From NCBI GenBank assembly GCA_033977485.1, contig CM066998.1:30195501-30259500 (forward strand): 64,000 nt of DNA. The letters are read 5' to 3'. This DNA comes from Hydrangea macrophylla. Taxonomy: Eukaryota > Streptophyta > Magnoliopsida > Cornales > Hydrangeaceae. Position 1 is the stretch's first letter; every line of letters begins with the position of its first letter. A program made the position numbers and the translations under genes. The notes below the pieces were generated by a model that searched no databases, was not told the origin of the DNA, and saw nothing but the letters and a program-made list of their open reading frames with translations. Shown piece by piece: positions 10,506 through 22,286 of the stretch.

Positions 10506-13120
10506 GAAGCCATTTACTTCCATTTAGAGGAGAGACATGGAAGCTTAGAGAAAGCTTAGGAAGAAACTCTAGGGAAATATAGAGAGAGAAAGAGAAGAAG
10601 TAGTCTTCTTTTTCCATTTTTTCCAATCAAAGTGAGTTCTAATCTTGTTTTCCTCCACCATTTTTCTATATACTTCATCATCAATATACCCAATCACCAT
10701 TCTTGAGCATTCTTGAGTTAGGAAGCTACTTCCATGTCCAAATGTCAAAATCTATGAGTGAAACACCAAGCTACAAGTCCAAAATCATATTGATTATCAT
10801 CTATTGATTGGTATTTACTTGCTTGTTCATATTATGTTCATCTCTTCTTAATCTCATTTCTTTTTATTTTCTTTATTTACTTACTAGTTCATCATCATTT
10901 AAGTGATGACATGAAGTTTGGGGTGAGTGAATCCTTATGGATAGTAGCTCTTGACCTCAAAAACATGTTTGATAGATGATGATCATAACCTCAATACTTC
11001 CAAGATGTTCTTGAAATGTATTGAAGTTATGTCCAAAATGAAAATGAATCTCTCCAATAATATTGGGAGTTATTTGATGATTCAAGGTTGGATGATGTTC
11101 TAAGTGGTCACATGGTCATCTCAAGAGTTTAAGTTCATGCTTTGAACATCTATTTCAAAACCCCCAATCAAGAACTCAAACTCTATTTCAAACCCAAATC
11201 CATTTTCTTCAAGAATGATCCAAAACAGTGAGCTGTTCAGATTCAAAGATTTGTTTTGAATTAAATACTTGAGGTATGATGATGAAACCACTTGGAAAAT
11301 CTTCCTAAGACATCATAGTTTGTCCCCAATTTTTCCCATCAATTATAGAAATGTGAAAGTATTTGTTTTGGATGTGAGAAGTTCATATTCATAATCTGCC
11401 TCTGTTCTCACAGAATGTTCACCCAACTTCTTGCACTTATTCTGGATATTTTCGTCACTGTATATATATCTTTTCTATTTTTTTTTATAAAACTTGGGTG
11501 TCTTAGGAAACTTTTGGTATATAATGGGTCATCATAAACCTTTTCTTTGATTTATGAAAAATCATACAAAATCAGTCAACAGTGCAGCTTTTGTTTCTGA
11601 GTCATGTGTACATTCTGATTTATTTCTTTTAATCTGTGATAGCTATTGATGTTTGGCTTTTTGGGTTATTTTCTAGACACAATAAGGATGATCTATGATT
11701 TTTATCACATTTTTCTAGGCACGTTTGACCTCCCATTATAATGTTACAAAGTAATGCATACAGTTTGTCCACTATTCACAGTATTTCACTTTTTGGCTTT
11801 CACACTTTGATGCAACACTCTCTTGTATCTAGATGAACCCATATCCCATGCACATGTTCTTTACCACTTTTAGCATGCTATATTATATCATTTATCATCT
11901 ATCCTCTCATGTATCATACTCCCATAGATTCTTGAGTTTGATTTCCAAATAAAACCATGGTTTGCAAATACTTGGGAAGTTCTTGAAATAAGTTAGGAAT
12001 TGATATTCCAAGTGGTTAGAATATTCATCCAAGATCTGGAAGTATACTTTCAAAACCCTCATTTCAAAACCCCCCTCTTAAACCCCTCATTTTGATTTCA
12101 AGAAATAAACCTTGTTTTTCTCAAAACCCTCAAAACAGTGAGTCATTTAACTTCAAGGAATTATTTTGAGTTCAATACTCAATGTATGAATGCAAGACCA
12201 CTTGGAAAGTCTTCCTAACTCATTAAAGAACACCCATGATTTTTGGCTTGACTTGGAAGTACTTGAAAATGGTCCATTTGGACCCAAACATTCCTTCCAA
12301 ACATTCTGTTTTTGCTGTCACAGCAACTAGGTCAACTTACGACCTCTTTTCCAGAAAACGTTTCCAAAAGGGGTGGTCCTAACTTATTTTTCCCTTAAAA
12401 TTCAATGTCTTAGGGACCTTTCGGTATAAAATGGGCCTCTAGATCATTCTTTTTCATTTTCTAAGATTTTCTAACATTTCAGTCAACAGTACGAACTCTG
12501 TTTCTGCGTGACCTCTATTGTTTATATAATTTCTATCAATCTGTGATAGCTATTCAATATTGGCCTTTTGGGTTATGTTCTAGACACAATAAGGAACATC
12601 TCCATAAAAAATCATGCATTGAAAACATTCCTAACCCCTCTTTTCAAATTCCAAAAGATCATGCTACTGTTCTGTCCACTATTCACAGCAAGTACATTTC
12701 AACTTTCATTCTTTGATTTGATGCTCATATGCATTCCAAATTAGTTCATATCTTAGGAAGTAGTCCATACTACATTTGTACACATCCCATGTTAATTTCA
12801 TTCATTCATTCATACACATTTTAGACTTCTAAGTCATTCTAGAAATCCATGCACACAAAACACACTACAACCTTTGCACATTTTAGATACATACATTGCA
12901 TTCATGCAAAATTTGGGGTTTTTGTAACTCTTAATCCAAGGAGATTATAAGGAATGAACTTGATCACACATTCATGCTTCCCCTTTGATCTAATCATCCT
13001 TTCTCATCCGTCCCGGGGATTGAGAGATCTTCTTTTCTCAAAGAATAACATGCATCATACTAGCTTGTTAAGCACATTTTGATTTCTTTGTTTATTTGTT
13101 TCAAGAACAATTCATGTCCC

Positions 13121-16100
13121 TGTGGATACCGGAAATCGGACCACTTCTCTTGTTTGAGATTGTTTTGAAATTGATTTGAATCAAAGAAAAGGAAAGGTCT
13201 GTTGAAAACAGATACAGAGTCGCCACTTGGTCTTTAAGGAACCAAGAAACCTAATTTGACTCACCCAAATGGATAAAGGGCACCGGCCCTTCATAACCAA
13301 AGAACTTGGTTCGGGGTTTTGGTACGAGAGAGGAAGGAGCCTTTGTCGCGACTAAAACACCCTCAACTCGCCCCATCTTTCGACGGGCCTCAATTAGCAT
13401 CCAAATAATCATCTTATACTATGTATGGTTCGGCAATTAATACTATGATAGTATATTACATCACATAAGGAGATTTGAAATGGAAGATCTAAAGATAAGA
13501 TATCATTCATAAGATCTAAGCCAAATATCACACAATGCAAAGTGAAAGATCACACAAATAAACCTAGGAAAAATCGTCTAATCATGTATCAGATAATAAA
13601 GTTTTCCTAATCTAAAGGGACATGAATTGTTCTTGAAACAAATAAATCAAAGAAAGTAAAATATGCTTAGCAAACTAGTATGATGCATATTATTCTTTGA
13701 TAAAAGAAGACCTCTCAATCCCCGGGACGGATGAGAAAGGATGATTAGATCAAGGGGAAGCATGAACGGGTGATCGAGTTCATTCCTTATAATATCCTTA
13801 GATTAAGAGTTACAAAAACCCCAAATCTTGCATGAATGCAATGTATGTATCTAAAATGTGCAAAGGTTGTAGTGTGTTTTGTGTACATGGATTTCTAGAA
13901 TGACTTAGAAGTCTAAAATGTGTATGAATGAATGAATGAAATTAACATGGGATGTGTACAAATGTAGTATGAACTACTTCCTAAGATATGAACTAATTTG
14001 GAATGCATATGAGCATCAAATCAAAGAATGAAAGTTGAAATGTACTTGCTGTGAATAGTGGACAGAACAGTAGCATGATCTTTTGGAATTTGAAAAGAGG
14101 GGTTAGGAATGTTTTCAATGCATGCTTTTTTATGGAGATGTTCCTTATTGTGTCTAGAACACAACCTAAAAGGCCAATCTTGAATAGCTATCACAGATTG
14201 AGAGAAATTATATAAACAATAGAGGTCACTCAGAAACAGAGTTCGTACTGTCGACTGAAATGTTAGAAAATCTTAGAAAATGAAAAAGAATGATCTAGAG
14301 GCCCATTTTATACAGAAAGTTTCCTAAGACATTTAATTTTAAGTTAAAAATAAGTTAGGACTACCCCTTTTGGAAAAGTTTTCTGGACAAGAGGTCGTAA
14401 GTTGACCTAGCTGCTGTGACAGCAAAAACAGAATGTTTGGAAGGAATGTTGGGGCCCCAAATGGACCATTTCCAAGTACTTCCAAGTCAAACCAAAATTC
14501 ATGGGTGTTCTCCAATGAGTTAGGAAGACTTTCCAAGTGGCCTTGTGTCCATATGTTGAGTATTGTGTTCTAGAAAAATCTTTGAACTCAACTCACTCAC
14601 TGTTTTTACTCATTGTTTTGAAGATTTTGGAGAAAACAAAGTTTTGTTTCTTGAAACCAAATGAGAGGGATTGAGAGGGGTTTTGAAATAGATGTTTTGA
14701 AAACATGTTTTCAACACTCAATAAGGATCATAGCCACTTAGAATACCTACATCAAACTCATCATTTAAGAACCTCCAAGATTGTTGGAGAGATTTATTTT
14801 ATTTTTGGGCATAACTTCAATACATTCCAAGAATACCTTGGAAGTATTGAGGTTATGATCATCATCTATCAAACATGTTTTTGAGGTCAAGAGCTACTAT
14901 CCATAAGGATTCACTCACCCCAAACTTCATGTCATTAGATGATGATGAACTAGTAAGTAAATAAAGAAAAGAAAAAAGAAATGAGATAAGGAGAGATGAA
15001 CATATATATAATCAAGCAAGTAGATGATAATCAATAGATGATATTCATGAAGCATGAGACTTGTAGATTGGTGTATCACTCATATGTAATGACACTAGAC
15101 ATGGAAGAAGCTTCCACACTCTTGAATGCTCACTAAAATGGTGGTTGGGAGTATTGAATGTTGAAGTAAATGGAAGTAATGAAGTAAAAACAAAGTTAGA
15201 ACTCACTTTTGTTTTGAAAAATCAAAGAAGAAAGCTTCTTTTCTCTCCACTCTAACCTTATCTCTACACTTTCTCTCCCAAACTTTCTCTAAACTTGCAT
15301 TTGACTCCCCCAAAATGAAGAGCAATGGGGGGTTTAAATAGGCCAATTTGGGGTGGTTTTGGGGTTTTAGAAGTACTCCCATTGGTCCCAAACTACTGTG
15401 AACATAAAACTATGTCGTTTTGGCTTTCAATTAATCAAATTGGACCCCCAAAAAAATTACAAAAATGGACTCTGCGAGGGATGAGTGCCGCGGCGGCAGT
15501 GGGCCAGTGCCGCGGCGGCAGTGCTCCTCTGAAGCCCAGAAAATTACGTTTAGGCCCCCAGAGGTTCCGGTATTCGCGAAAAGGCCCTATTTCGTCCGAA
15601 ATTCACAGAAAATGCATACGAACTCCAAATTGAGGTTGTGATATACCGTTGGAAAGGTAATGGAGTCTACTTTACATAAAAAATAGTTCGGGGATAGGTC
15701 ACTTTGAAAAGTTTTACGGTATTCGCGATAAAAGCCGATTTGATCGCCTTTTTCGCCTTTGGAAATTCATAATAAACTCGTTTTAAATCCGAAAATTATG
15801 TGCGATATACCGTCGGAAAGCTGTTGACCTCTAGTATCCATGAAAAATATTTGAAAATTGTCACGGTGCCCCGGTTCTAAAGTCAAATTCCGGTCAAACT
15901 GGTCAAACCTGGGATTCCCGGGAAGTTCTGGAAACCTCTGGGAGTTCCCGGGAGCTGATGTTTTCGCTCGATTTTCTTTAGGAACTTGTTTTAATACTTT
16001 TCTCATGATTTAGAATGATTCTGGTGAATTCGGACGATTTCGGTCAAACTTGGTCAAACTTGGTCAAACCTGGTCAAACCTTGGTCAAACCGGTCAACGG

Positions 16101-16388
16101 GGACTTTCCGGGAGCTTCCGGGACTTCCGGGGGTCTCTGGGAGCTGACGATTTCACCCGATTTTCTCTTAAAAACTCATTTTATCGCTTTTCTTACGACG
16201 TAGCATGTTTTTAGAACTTTGGGACCAAATCTGGGAGTTTTCGGGCTTTCAGGGGCATTTTGGTCATTCTGAGCATTCTGAGAGATAGAGCTGACTTCCG
16301 AGAGTCCTTTTGAGTCTTTTACGATCATTGTGAACCACCAAGCTATGGGTCTCCTAAATCTGATAGCCGACAAAATGGGGTGTCTACA
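13121..16388 (-). mobile_element. 3' LTR of element C (left copy)
   Basis: LTR of 3268 bp from tgtggatacc to gtgtctaca, matching 23473-24461 plus 30660-32939 closely. It has the inverted TTGAC cluster (16041-16099), a GC-rich block (15486-15524) and a TATA-like motif on the minus strand (15332-15341). It lacks the internal duplication seen in the LTR of element B. Confidence 0.92.
16041..16099 (-). promoter_or_regulatory. TTGAC (W-box-like) cluster in element C, left LTR
   Basis: Tandem ggtcaaac units on the plus strand, giving six TTGACC cores on the element's sense strand, in the U3 region upstream of its TATA-like motif. Confidence 0.55.
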
Positions 16389-16402
16389 GTTTGCCCCTCT
16401 TT
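16389..16402 (-). other. Polypurine tract of element C
   Basis: gtttgcccctcttt on the plus strand, that is aaagaggggcaaac in element sense, directly next to the 3' LTR. Confidence 0.7.
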
Positions 16403-17140
16403 GGCAGGAACTTGCGAGGCAACGCATGCCGCAAGCGAGTGCCAAAGTTTTGAAGAGACAGGTCTTTTGGAGGCTATAGATTTAGGATAAAAAGCGTTGC
16501 AAAAGATGAAAGGATGATGAGGTTAGTGCTGGTCGTACTCCGTGTGAGCTGCCTACGTATCCCCAGGGGAATCAGACCAGGACGTAGTTCAGGGCACAAA
16601 GGGATAAATCACATATGCACAACAAGACATGCAGATGCTATGCTATGAGGATGATATGCAATGCATGGATGTGATATGAATTATGTCATGAGTCCTATCA
16701 TGCCTAGTGTTGTGACCCTAGTATGAGCTGGTGTTGTGGGGTGTGTGCCACTCCAAGTGGACTTATGATGTGCTAGTATTTCTAACTGTGATGCAGTTAT
16801 TAACCCGAATAGGGACATCAAGGTTTGAATACTCTAGGTCTTGGAGCAAACTTCTGAATTTTGGGAAGTGTGCTTCACAAGCGATGTAGTCAGATGTGGG
16901 GTCCCTGAGGACTATAATTGGAGATGCAGTTTGACAGATAACCGACGGACATGGAAGCCCTGGAAATTAAGAGACGGACACAGAAGTCCTGAGACGTCAA
17001 GTGATGGACATGAAATCCCGAGATGTCAAGCGATGAACATGGAAGCCCCATTAATGGACATAGAAGCCTAAGATTTTGAATGAGAATGATGAACACGGCA
17101 TATTTTGAATGAGAGTGATGGTAAGCTAATGATGATTAAT
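16403..17140 (-). other. Distal 3' region of element C
   Basis: Non-coding. It holds one hairpin ctacgt...acgtag (16553-16587) and short imperfect repeats around gacggacacagaagtcctgag (about 16960-17075). No supported ORF. Confidence 0.5.
16553..16587 (-). repeat. 3'-UTR hairpin near the polypurine tract, element C
   Basis: Outer stem ctacgt/acgtag and inner atcccc/ggggaat. Counterpart of 39878-39912 in element B; the inner loop differs while pairing is kept. Confidence 0.65.
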
Positions 17141-17146
17141 GAACTG

Positions 17147-17680
17147 ACGATGTATGAATCGAGATGATGAGTCGACAATGAACTACTGTGACTATCATGG
17201 ATTGGATCAATAGTTGGGCTAATCGTGATCGGAAGAAGTGACGATGCACGAATCGAGATGGTGAGTCAACAGTAAACTACTATGACTATCATGGATTGGA
17301 TCAACAGTTGGACTAACCGTGACTAGAAGAAGTGATGATGTACGAATCGAGAGGATGAGTCAACAGTGAACTACTATGACTATCATGGATTGGATCAACA
17401 GTTGGACTAACCGTGACTAGAAGAAGCGATGATGTACGAATCGAGAGGATGAGTCAACAGTGAACTACTATGACTATCATGGATTGGATCAACAGTTGGA
17501 CTAACCGTGACTAGAAGAAGTGATGATGTACGAATCGAGAGGATGAGTCAACAGTGAACTACTATGACTATCATGGATTGGATCAACAGTTGGACTAACC
17601 GTGACTAGAAGAAGTGACGATGTACGAATCGAGATGATGAGTCAACAGTGAACTACTGTGACTGTCATAGATTGAACTGA
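17147..17680 (-). repeat. 94-bp tandem repeat, element C
   Basis: Six unit starts (a[ct]gatgtacgaatcgag-like) at 17147, 17241, 17335, 17429, 17523 and 17617, exactly 94 bp apart. Units also contain tggattggatcaacagttgg. The 2nd to 5th junctions are nearly identical, so the expansion is recent. Confidence 0.9.
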
Positions 17681-18430
17681 CGATCAAACTAATCGAGAAG
17701 ACGAGTCGACAGTGAACTAATGTGACTGTCGTGATTGGACTGACGATGTACGAATCGAGAAGACGAGTCGACAGTGAACTACTGTGACTGTCATGATTGT
17801 ACGAACGATGTACGAATTAAGATGACGAGTTGATAGTGAACTTACTATGACTGTCATGATTGGACTGACGATGTACGAATCGAGAAGACGAGTCGACAGT
17901 GAACTACTGTGACTGTCATGATTGTACGAATCGAGATGACGAGTCGATAGTGAACTTACTATGACTGTCATGATTGAACTGACGATGTACGAATCGAGAA
18001 GACGAGTCGACAATGAATTACTGTGACTGTCATGATTGTACGAATCGAGATGACGAGTCGATAGTGAACTTACTATGACTGTCATGATTGAACTGACGAT
18101 GTACGAATCGAGAAGATGAGTCGACAGTGAACTTACTGTGACTGTCATGATTGAACTGACGATGTACGAATCGAGAAGACGAATCGACAGTGAACTACTG
18201 TGACTGTCATGATTGAACTAACGATGTACGAATCGAGATGACGAGTCGATAGTGAACTTACTATGACTGTTATAGATTGAACTGATGATGTACGAATCGA
18301 GAAGACGAGTCGATAGTGAACTTACTATGACTGTTATAGATTGAACTGATGATGTACGAATCAAGAAGACGAGTCGACAGTGAACTACTGTGACTGTCGT
18401 AGATTGAACTGACGATGTACAAATCGATAT
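17681..18430 (-). repeat. Tandem repeat of about 58-68-bp units, element C
   Basis: About twelve copies of a shorter derivative of the 94-bp unit, built on gatgtacgaatcgagaagac, gagtcgacagtgaacta and ctgtgactgtcatgattg. The agt/act halves (acagtgaactactgtgactgt) are partly inverted, so each unit can form a small hairpin. It adjoins the 94-bp array and shares its core. Confidence 0.85.
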
Positions 18431-19171
18431 GCCTGCTGGGGATTAAACTGAATCTGTTGGGGATGAAGCGACTCTTTCTGGGATCTCTCTTCAACTACTT
18501 CTCTTGACCGGGAACCAGGATTCAAATTCGAATCTCTCATAGTTGATCAAATCTTGCTGGCCCGGAACTGGGATCCATCAATAGCCACTCATGGACTTAT
18601 GTTGCATAGACGAGGGAAGGTAATCAACAGCCACTCATGGACTTATGTTGCAAGGAGATGATGGTCAACTCTCGATGGTTTGGAAAGGGATGAAATTCGC
18701 ATTTGCCCTAAGTTTGGACGCTTCTCATGCTGACGCCTTAACCGGTACAGTAATGGTGTTTGGTACTCCTGCTTGTATTGGCATGCTCTTTATAACTTGA
18801 TTTGAAAATTTTATTAGTCGCTGTTGACTTACACATTTGAGACTACAACAGACTCAAAAACTTGACAGACATTGACGCACGGGGATGACATATTTGACAC
18901 AAGCTCGTTTTGTCAAAACTTGATGTGCTTTTGTCATAAACGATGTACCATTTCTCTTTTGGTGTTCACCCCTCATCTTAACATGGTAGCACTTTGCTGA
19001 TAAATCTGATTTTTGAAAATTCCTCCTTAGTGATCTAGTCAATTTTCTGCTTCTTCCAGGAAGTGCTTTGAATTAGTGCCTTAGCTTTTAGAGTAAAAGG
19101 TGCTCTATTTCAAAATTTTCAAAACAACTTGGTAACTTGAAAACTCGCCCTTGGTGTGAAGGGATTGTGTT
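18431..19171 (-). other. Non-coding 3' region of element C
   Basis: Includes about two units of the catgagtggctgttgat-type repeat (18580-18660, inverted) that is expanded in element B. Otherwise nothing is recognised. Confidence 0.5.
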
Positions 19172-19380
19172 AGGCAAACGGAGTTTGCCCCTAGTTTGAG
19201 GTGTACAAAGTGGGATTCATAAGCAAACGAGGTGGGTGACCGAAGTTTGCCCCTAGTTTGGATGATGGTTTATTGGAGGTTTTGGGCAAACGAGGTAGGT
19301 GACCAAAGTTTGCCCCTTGTATGAAGGGTAGATAGTAAAAGTCAGGCAAACGAGGCGGGTAGCCGATGTTTGCCCCTAGT
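19172..19380 (-). repeat. GGCAAAC/GTTTGCC hairpins, element C
   Basis: Four units of about 60 bp with ggcaaac and gtttgcc arms at about 19172-19190, 19221-19252, 19284-19314 and 19344-19374. Counterpart of 37197-37402 in element B. Confidence 0.65.
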
Positions 19381-19449
19381 GTGGAAGGTGATTTTCTGGC
19401 TTGAGGCATGGACCGTGACTTTAATCTCTCAAATGCTCATAACTTTTGC

Positions 19450-19829
19450 CTAGGCACCAGTGAGGTGACCTAGCAAGCTCTTTTCTCTCTTTTGTTATTG
19501 CTCACCTTGGATTTAACTCTAATTTTGCCTAGGCGTCCTTTCGAATTTTTGACCTAGCGAGTCATCCTTTTTTTTCTTTTTGTAAGTCTGCCTACGTATC
19601 CCCGAGTGGGAATCAGGTCGAGCGTAGTTCAAGGCAAGGCTTGAAGGAAATTGGTTTGATTATGATGGTGTTGACCGAACCGATGTGGTTGCCTACGTAT
19701 CCCCGAGTGGGAATCAGGTCGAGCGTAGTTCAAGGCAAGGCTTGAAGGAAATTGGTTTGATTATGATGGTGTTGACCGAACCGATGTGGTTGCCTACGTA
19801 TCCCCGAGTGGGAATCAGGTCGAGCGTAG
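19450..19829 (-). repeat. Hairpin cluster in 3' UTR of element C
   Basis: Type 2 hairpins at 19450-19473 (ctagg-cacc-agtga-ggtg-a-cctag) and 19516-19562. Type 1 hairpins at 19592-19627, 19693-19728 and 19794-19829, in a 101-bp tandem repeat. The two spacer segments are almost identical, indicating recent duplication. This cluster mirrors 36740-37126 in element B. Confidence 0.7.
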
Positions 19830-19954
19830 TTCAAGGCAAGGCTTGAAATAAGGGGTTTGAGGTATGAGGGTTTTTCAAACCAATCGTCAAAGAAGTTCAA
19901 ACTTGAGCCACTTGTGGTAGCTTTGAATAAAAAAGATTCAGTTTCAATCTCCCT

Positions 19955-19995
19955 TTCTTTTCTTTTTCTTTTTCTTTTTCTTTTTCTTTTTCTTT
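19955..19995. repeat. (CTTTTT)n simple repeat
   Basis: Six-base ctttt(t) repeat in the 3' region of element C. A weaker version is at 20325-20370 and the complement in B is at 36590-36612. Confidence 0.8.
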
Positions 19996-20275
19996 TGTTT
20001 TGAGGATTGATCCTTTTCACTTTTGCCTAGCCAGTCAATTCTTGCTTTTCATGTAGTTGATTCTTGCAAGATCCTTTAATCGCAATCTCAGAATTCCAGA
20101 ATGTGCATGTCAGCTCTCGGAATTTATTTGTGGTCATTCTGTGCCTTTTAAAATGTGATCTTGGCACGTTCTTAAGATGTATCTTGAAGCGTATGATTCT
20201 CTTATTTGTTTCATCAAAATTTTCTCCAACATTTTGACTGGCTAGGGTCAGATCTTGGAAATCAACACCTTTTTC

Positions 20276-20325
20276 AGCTCTAACTTTTGCCTAGGTGCCC
20301 TTTCGGGTTTTCAACCTAGCGAGCT
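20276..20325 (-). repeat. Type 2 hairpin with agctc/gagct arms, element C
   Basis: Arms agctc (20276-20280) and gagct (20321-20325) enclose ctaggt/acctag and gccc-tttc-gggt. In element sense the loop is GAAA. Counterpart of 36262-36311 in B. Confidence 0.65.
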
Positions 20326-21002
20326 TTTTCTTTTCTTTTCTTTTCTTTTCTTTTTTTTCCTTTTTTTTTTTTGAAAGTGGAGATGAAACTCACTGAAATG
20401 TTTGGTTATCATCAAGGGCTAAGTTTGCATTGCTTTCAATCGGACAGATTGCGTGGCTCCCAATTGGATCGGGCTTAAGGCTTCGAAATGGTGGAAAAAA
20501 AGGGTGTTGGGCAAGCCCCAAGTCAGTTTCAAGTATGTCTTTTCAAGATTGAGGCAAAAGCATCTTTAAATTCTTAAAGTAAGACTATTCAATTCCAGCT
20601 CTTCATCAGTGTCAGCGTGAAATCGACTTTAACCTTTCAGGACTCTTTTTTGTTTTGTCGTAGAAAAATTATTACCAGAGTAATATCCATGGTAATTCGA
20701 AAAGTGACACTTCAGTTTAGTGATTCATGCATTTATGACTGGGCACATTAGATTAAGCAAAATGAGATTTCATTCCATCAATAGAGAAGGTTTACAGACT
20801 TATTAACAACTCGATGACTGACAGACTTGATCACAAGACTAGAATTGAAATGGACTCGAAACATAGTACAGACTCAACTTGACTCGACCTGGTCTCAAAT
20901 GGAGTGTCTTTGCGACCCATTTATTAAATTTTTTTAGCAGAAGTTCCAAACACCATCACTTTACTGCGTAGCTTCAACATTCATTAGCATCGACGGAAGG
21001 GA
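20326..21002 (-). other. Proximal 3' untranslated region of element C
   Basis: Non-coding sequence immediately after the Gag stop. It contains a homopolymer T region at about 20335-20372 and no pol motif in any frame. Homologous to 35560-36261 of B. Confidence 0.6.
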
Positions 21003-22286
21003 TCATTTGATCGGTTGGTCCAAGCCAAGATAGTGGATTGGATTAGGATGGGATACATCCTCTATGAGGTTCTGAATGTCATGGCGGAGGCGGATGCATT
21101 GATCGGTGGCATGGCCTAGATTTTGATGGTAAGCACATCGTAGGCTCATGTTGTAGTGGGAGGGTATGGGATCCGGTAGCGGTTTGTGAGGGAGGAGCTG
21201 TAGGTGGCCCTTTCTGAGTAAGTGGTCCAAGGCTGTGGAACGAGGAACATCAAGTTTGGAGAATTCGCGAGGGCCTTTTGGGCGATTTGGCGGAATAGAC
21301 TGGTATGGACGAAGGGCGCAGGCCATTGATTGGTTGCTAAGTGCATTGATATCCGGGGAGTCCAGGGAGTAGTTAGGTCTCTTGGACTGGTGTTGGGGTT
21401 CATCCTTTTTGAACTTTCCTTCTCTGATGGCATCCTCTATTCTGGTGCCTATTTCAAATAGCTTTTCGAATGTGGAGATGGATTGGTAGAATAGCTTGTC
21501 ATGATATGCTGGTTGCATGTTCTTGACCAGCATACGTACTTGCTCTTTCTCAACAGGTCTGTGGATCATTTGAGCCACTTTATTCCTCCATCTGCTCAAG
21601 AACGCAGTGAAGGACTCATTAAAGTTCTGCCTGGTAGTCTCTAGATCCCGGATGGTGATATCAAACTCTTGGTTGTAAGAGTAGTGATCAATAAAAGTTC
21701 TAGCAACGTCTTCCCAGACTCGGGTCTTGGAGGCTTCAAGGGTTAGGAACCAGGATAGTGCGGCATTCTTAAGGGTTTGCGGGAACAGCATCGCAATGTG
21801 CTCATGAGTGCAGCCCATCGATTGGAAGATGCTCATGCACAACTTGATGTGACTTTTTGGATTCCCTGTTCCGTCAAAACGGTCGATGGCAGGCATCTTG
21901 AAATTCTCTGGCAGTTTCAGCTTGATAGGCTCAAAGAGGCCTTTCAGGTCCAACATGTAATCATCGACCCCCTTGCTTTTCCTCAGTACGCTTTCCAACT
22001 TGTCAACCTTATCCATTTTCTCTTGAAGCTTCTTCTCATACGCAGATGGTGGGACCCCTTGAAACCAGCCTTCCTCCCCATTATTCTCAGGTGGGGGTGC
22101 TTCAAACCCCGGTGGTGGAAACCCGGGCGGAGGTTGTGGCCGCTGCTGCTTCAATTCTTCCATGAATCTCAAAACTTGGGCCAGGCGATCAGATTGCTGG
22201 CTTATGGTTGTTCCCAACATAGTGACCTTATTTTCTAATTCTTCTTGATTCATGCTGAAGTAACTTGGTGGGCAGATCTTGACCAA
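21003..22286 (-). CDS. gag: Gag of element C (427-codon open frame)
   Basis: Structural Gag of a Tat/Ogre-type element. The likely start is Met-12 (MNQEELENKV, 22253), which aligns with element B's start; the first 11 codons have no counterpart there. Order: coiled-coil-like N terminus (residues about 12-50), a proline-rich stretch (PPPGFPPPGFEAPPPENN), a second helical segment with LESVLRKSKGVDDYMLDLK, the capsid core from MPAIDRFDGTGNPKSHIK through LETTRQNFNESFTAFLSRWR, a GTRIEDAIREGKF segment and the C-terminal RCAYHQNLGHATDQCIRLRHD motif. No stop interrupts it, although no pol follows. It could supply capsid in trans or serve its own packaging. Confidence 0.9.
   Translation of the reverse strand: MVKICPPSYFSMNQEELENKVTMLGTTISQQSDRLAQVLRFMEELKQQRPQPPPGFPPPGFEAPPPENNGEEGWFQGVPPSAYEKKLQEKMDKVDKLESVLRKSKGVDDYMLDLKGLFEPIKLKLPENFKMPAIDRFDGTGNPKSHIKLCMSIFQSMGCTHEHIAMLFPQTLKNAALSWFLTLEASKTRVWEDVARTFIDHYSYNQEFDITIRDLETTRQNFNESFTAFLSRWRNKVAQMIHRPVEKEQVRMLVKNMQPAYHDKLFYQSISTFEKLFEIGTRIEDAIREGKFKKDEPQHQSKRPNYSLDSPDINALSNQSMACALRPYQSIPPNRPKGPREFSKLDVPRSTALDHLLRKGHLQLLPHKPLPDPIPSHYNMSLRCAYHQNLGHATDQCIRLRHDIQNLIEDVSHPNPIHYLGLDQPIK

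Larger units (their letters stand above)
9437..13120 (+). mobile_element. 5' LTR of element B, first part
   Basis: Starts with tg at 9437 and matches the 3' LTR at 40076-43710 almost base for base. It contains a TTGAC-rich cluster (9727-9784), a GC-rich block (about 10303-10343), a TATA box (10498-10505) and an internal ancient duplication with an offset of about 0.9 kb. It is broken at 13120 by element C and resumes at 32945. Compared with the 3' LTR it keeps 70 bp (11831-11900) that the other copy has lost. Confidence 0.9.

Noticed and set aside
17717..18148. Open frame of 143 codons on the minus strand rich in Ser, Thr and Leu
   Set aside because: It is a translation of the tandem array in element C; the peptide just repeats the DNA unit.
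21777..22238. Plus-strand open frame of 153 codons
   Set aside because: Shadow of the minus-strand Gag of element C in another frame.
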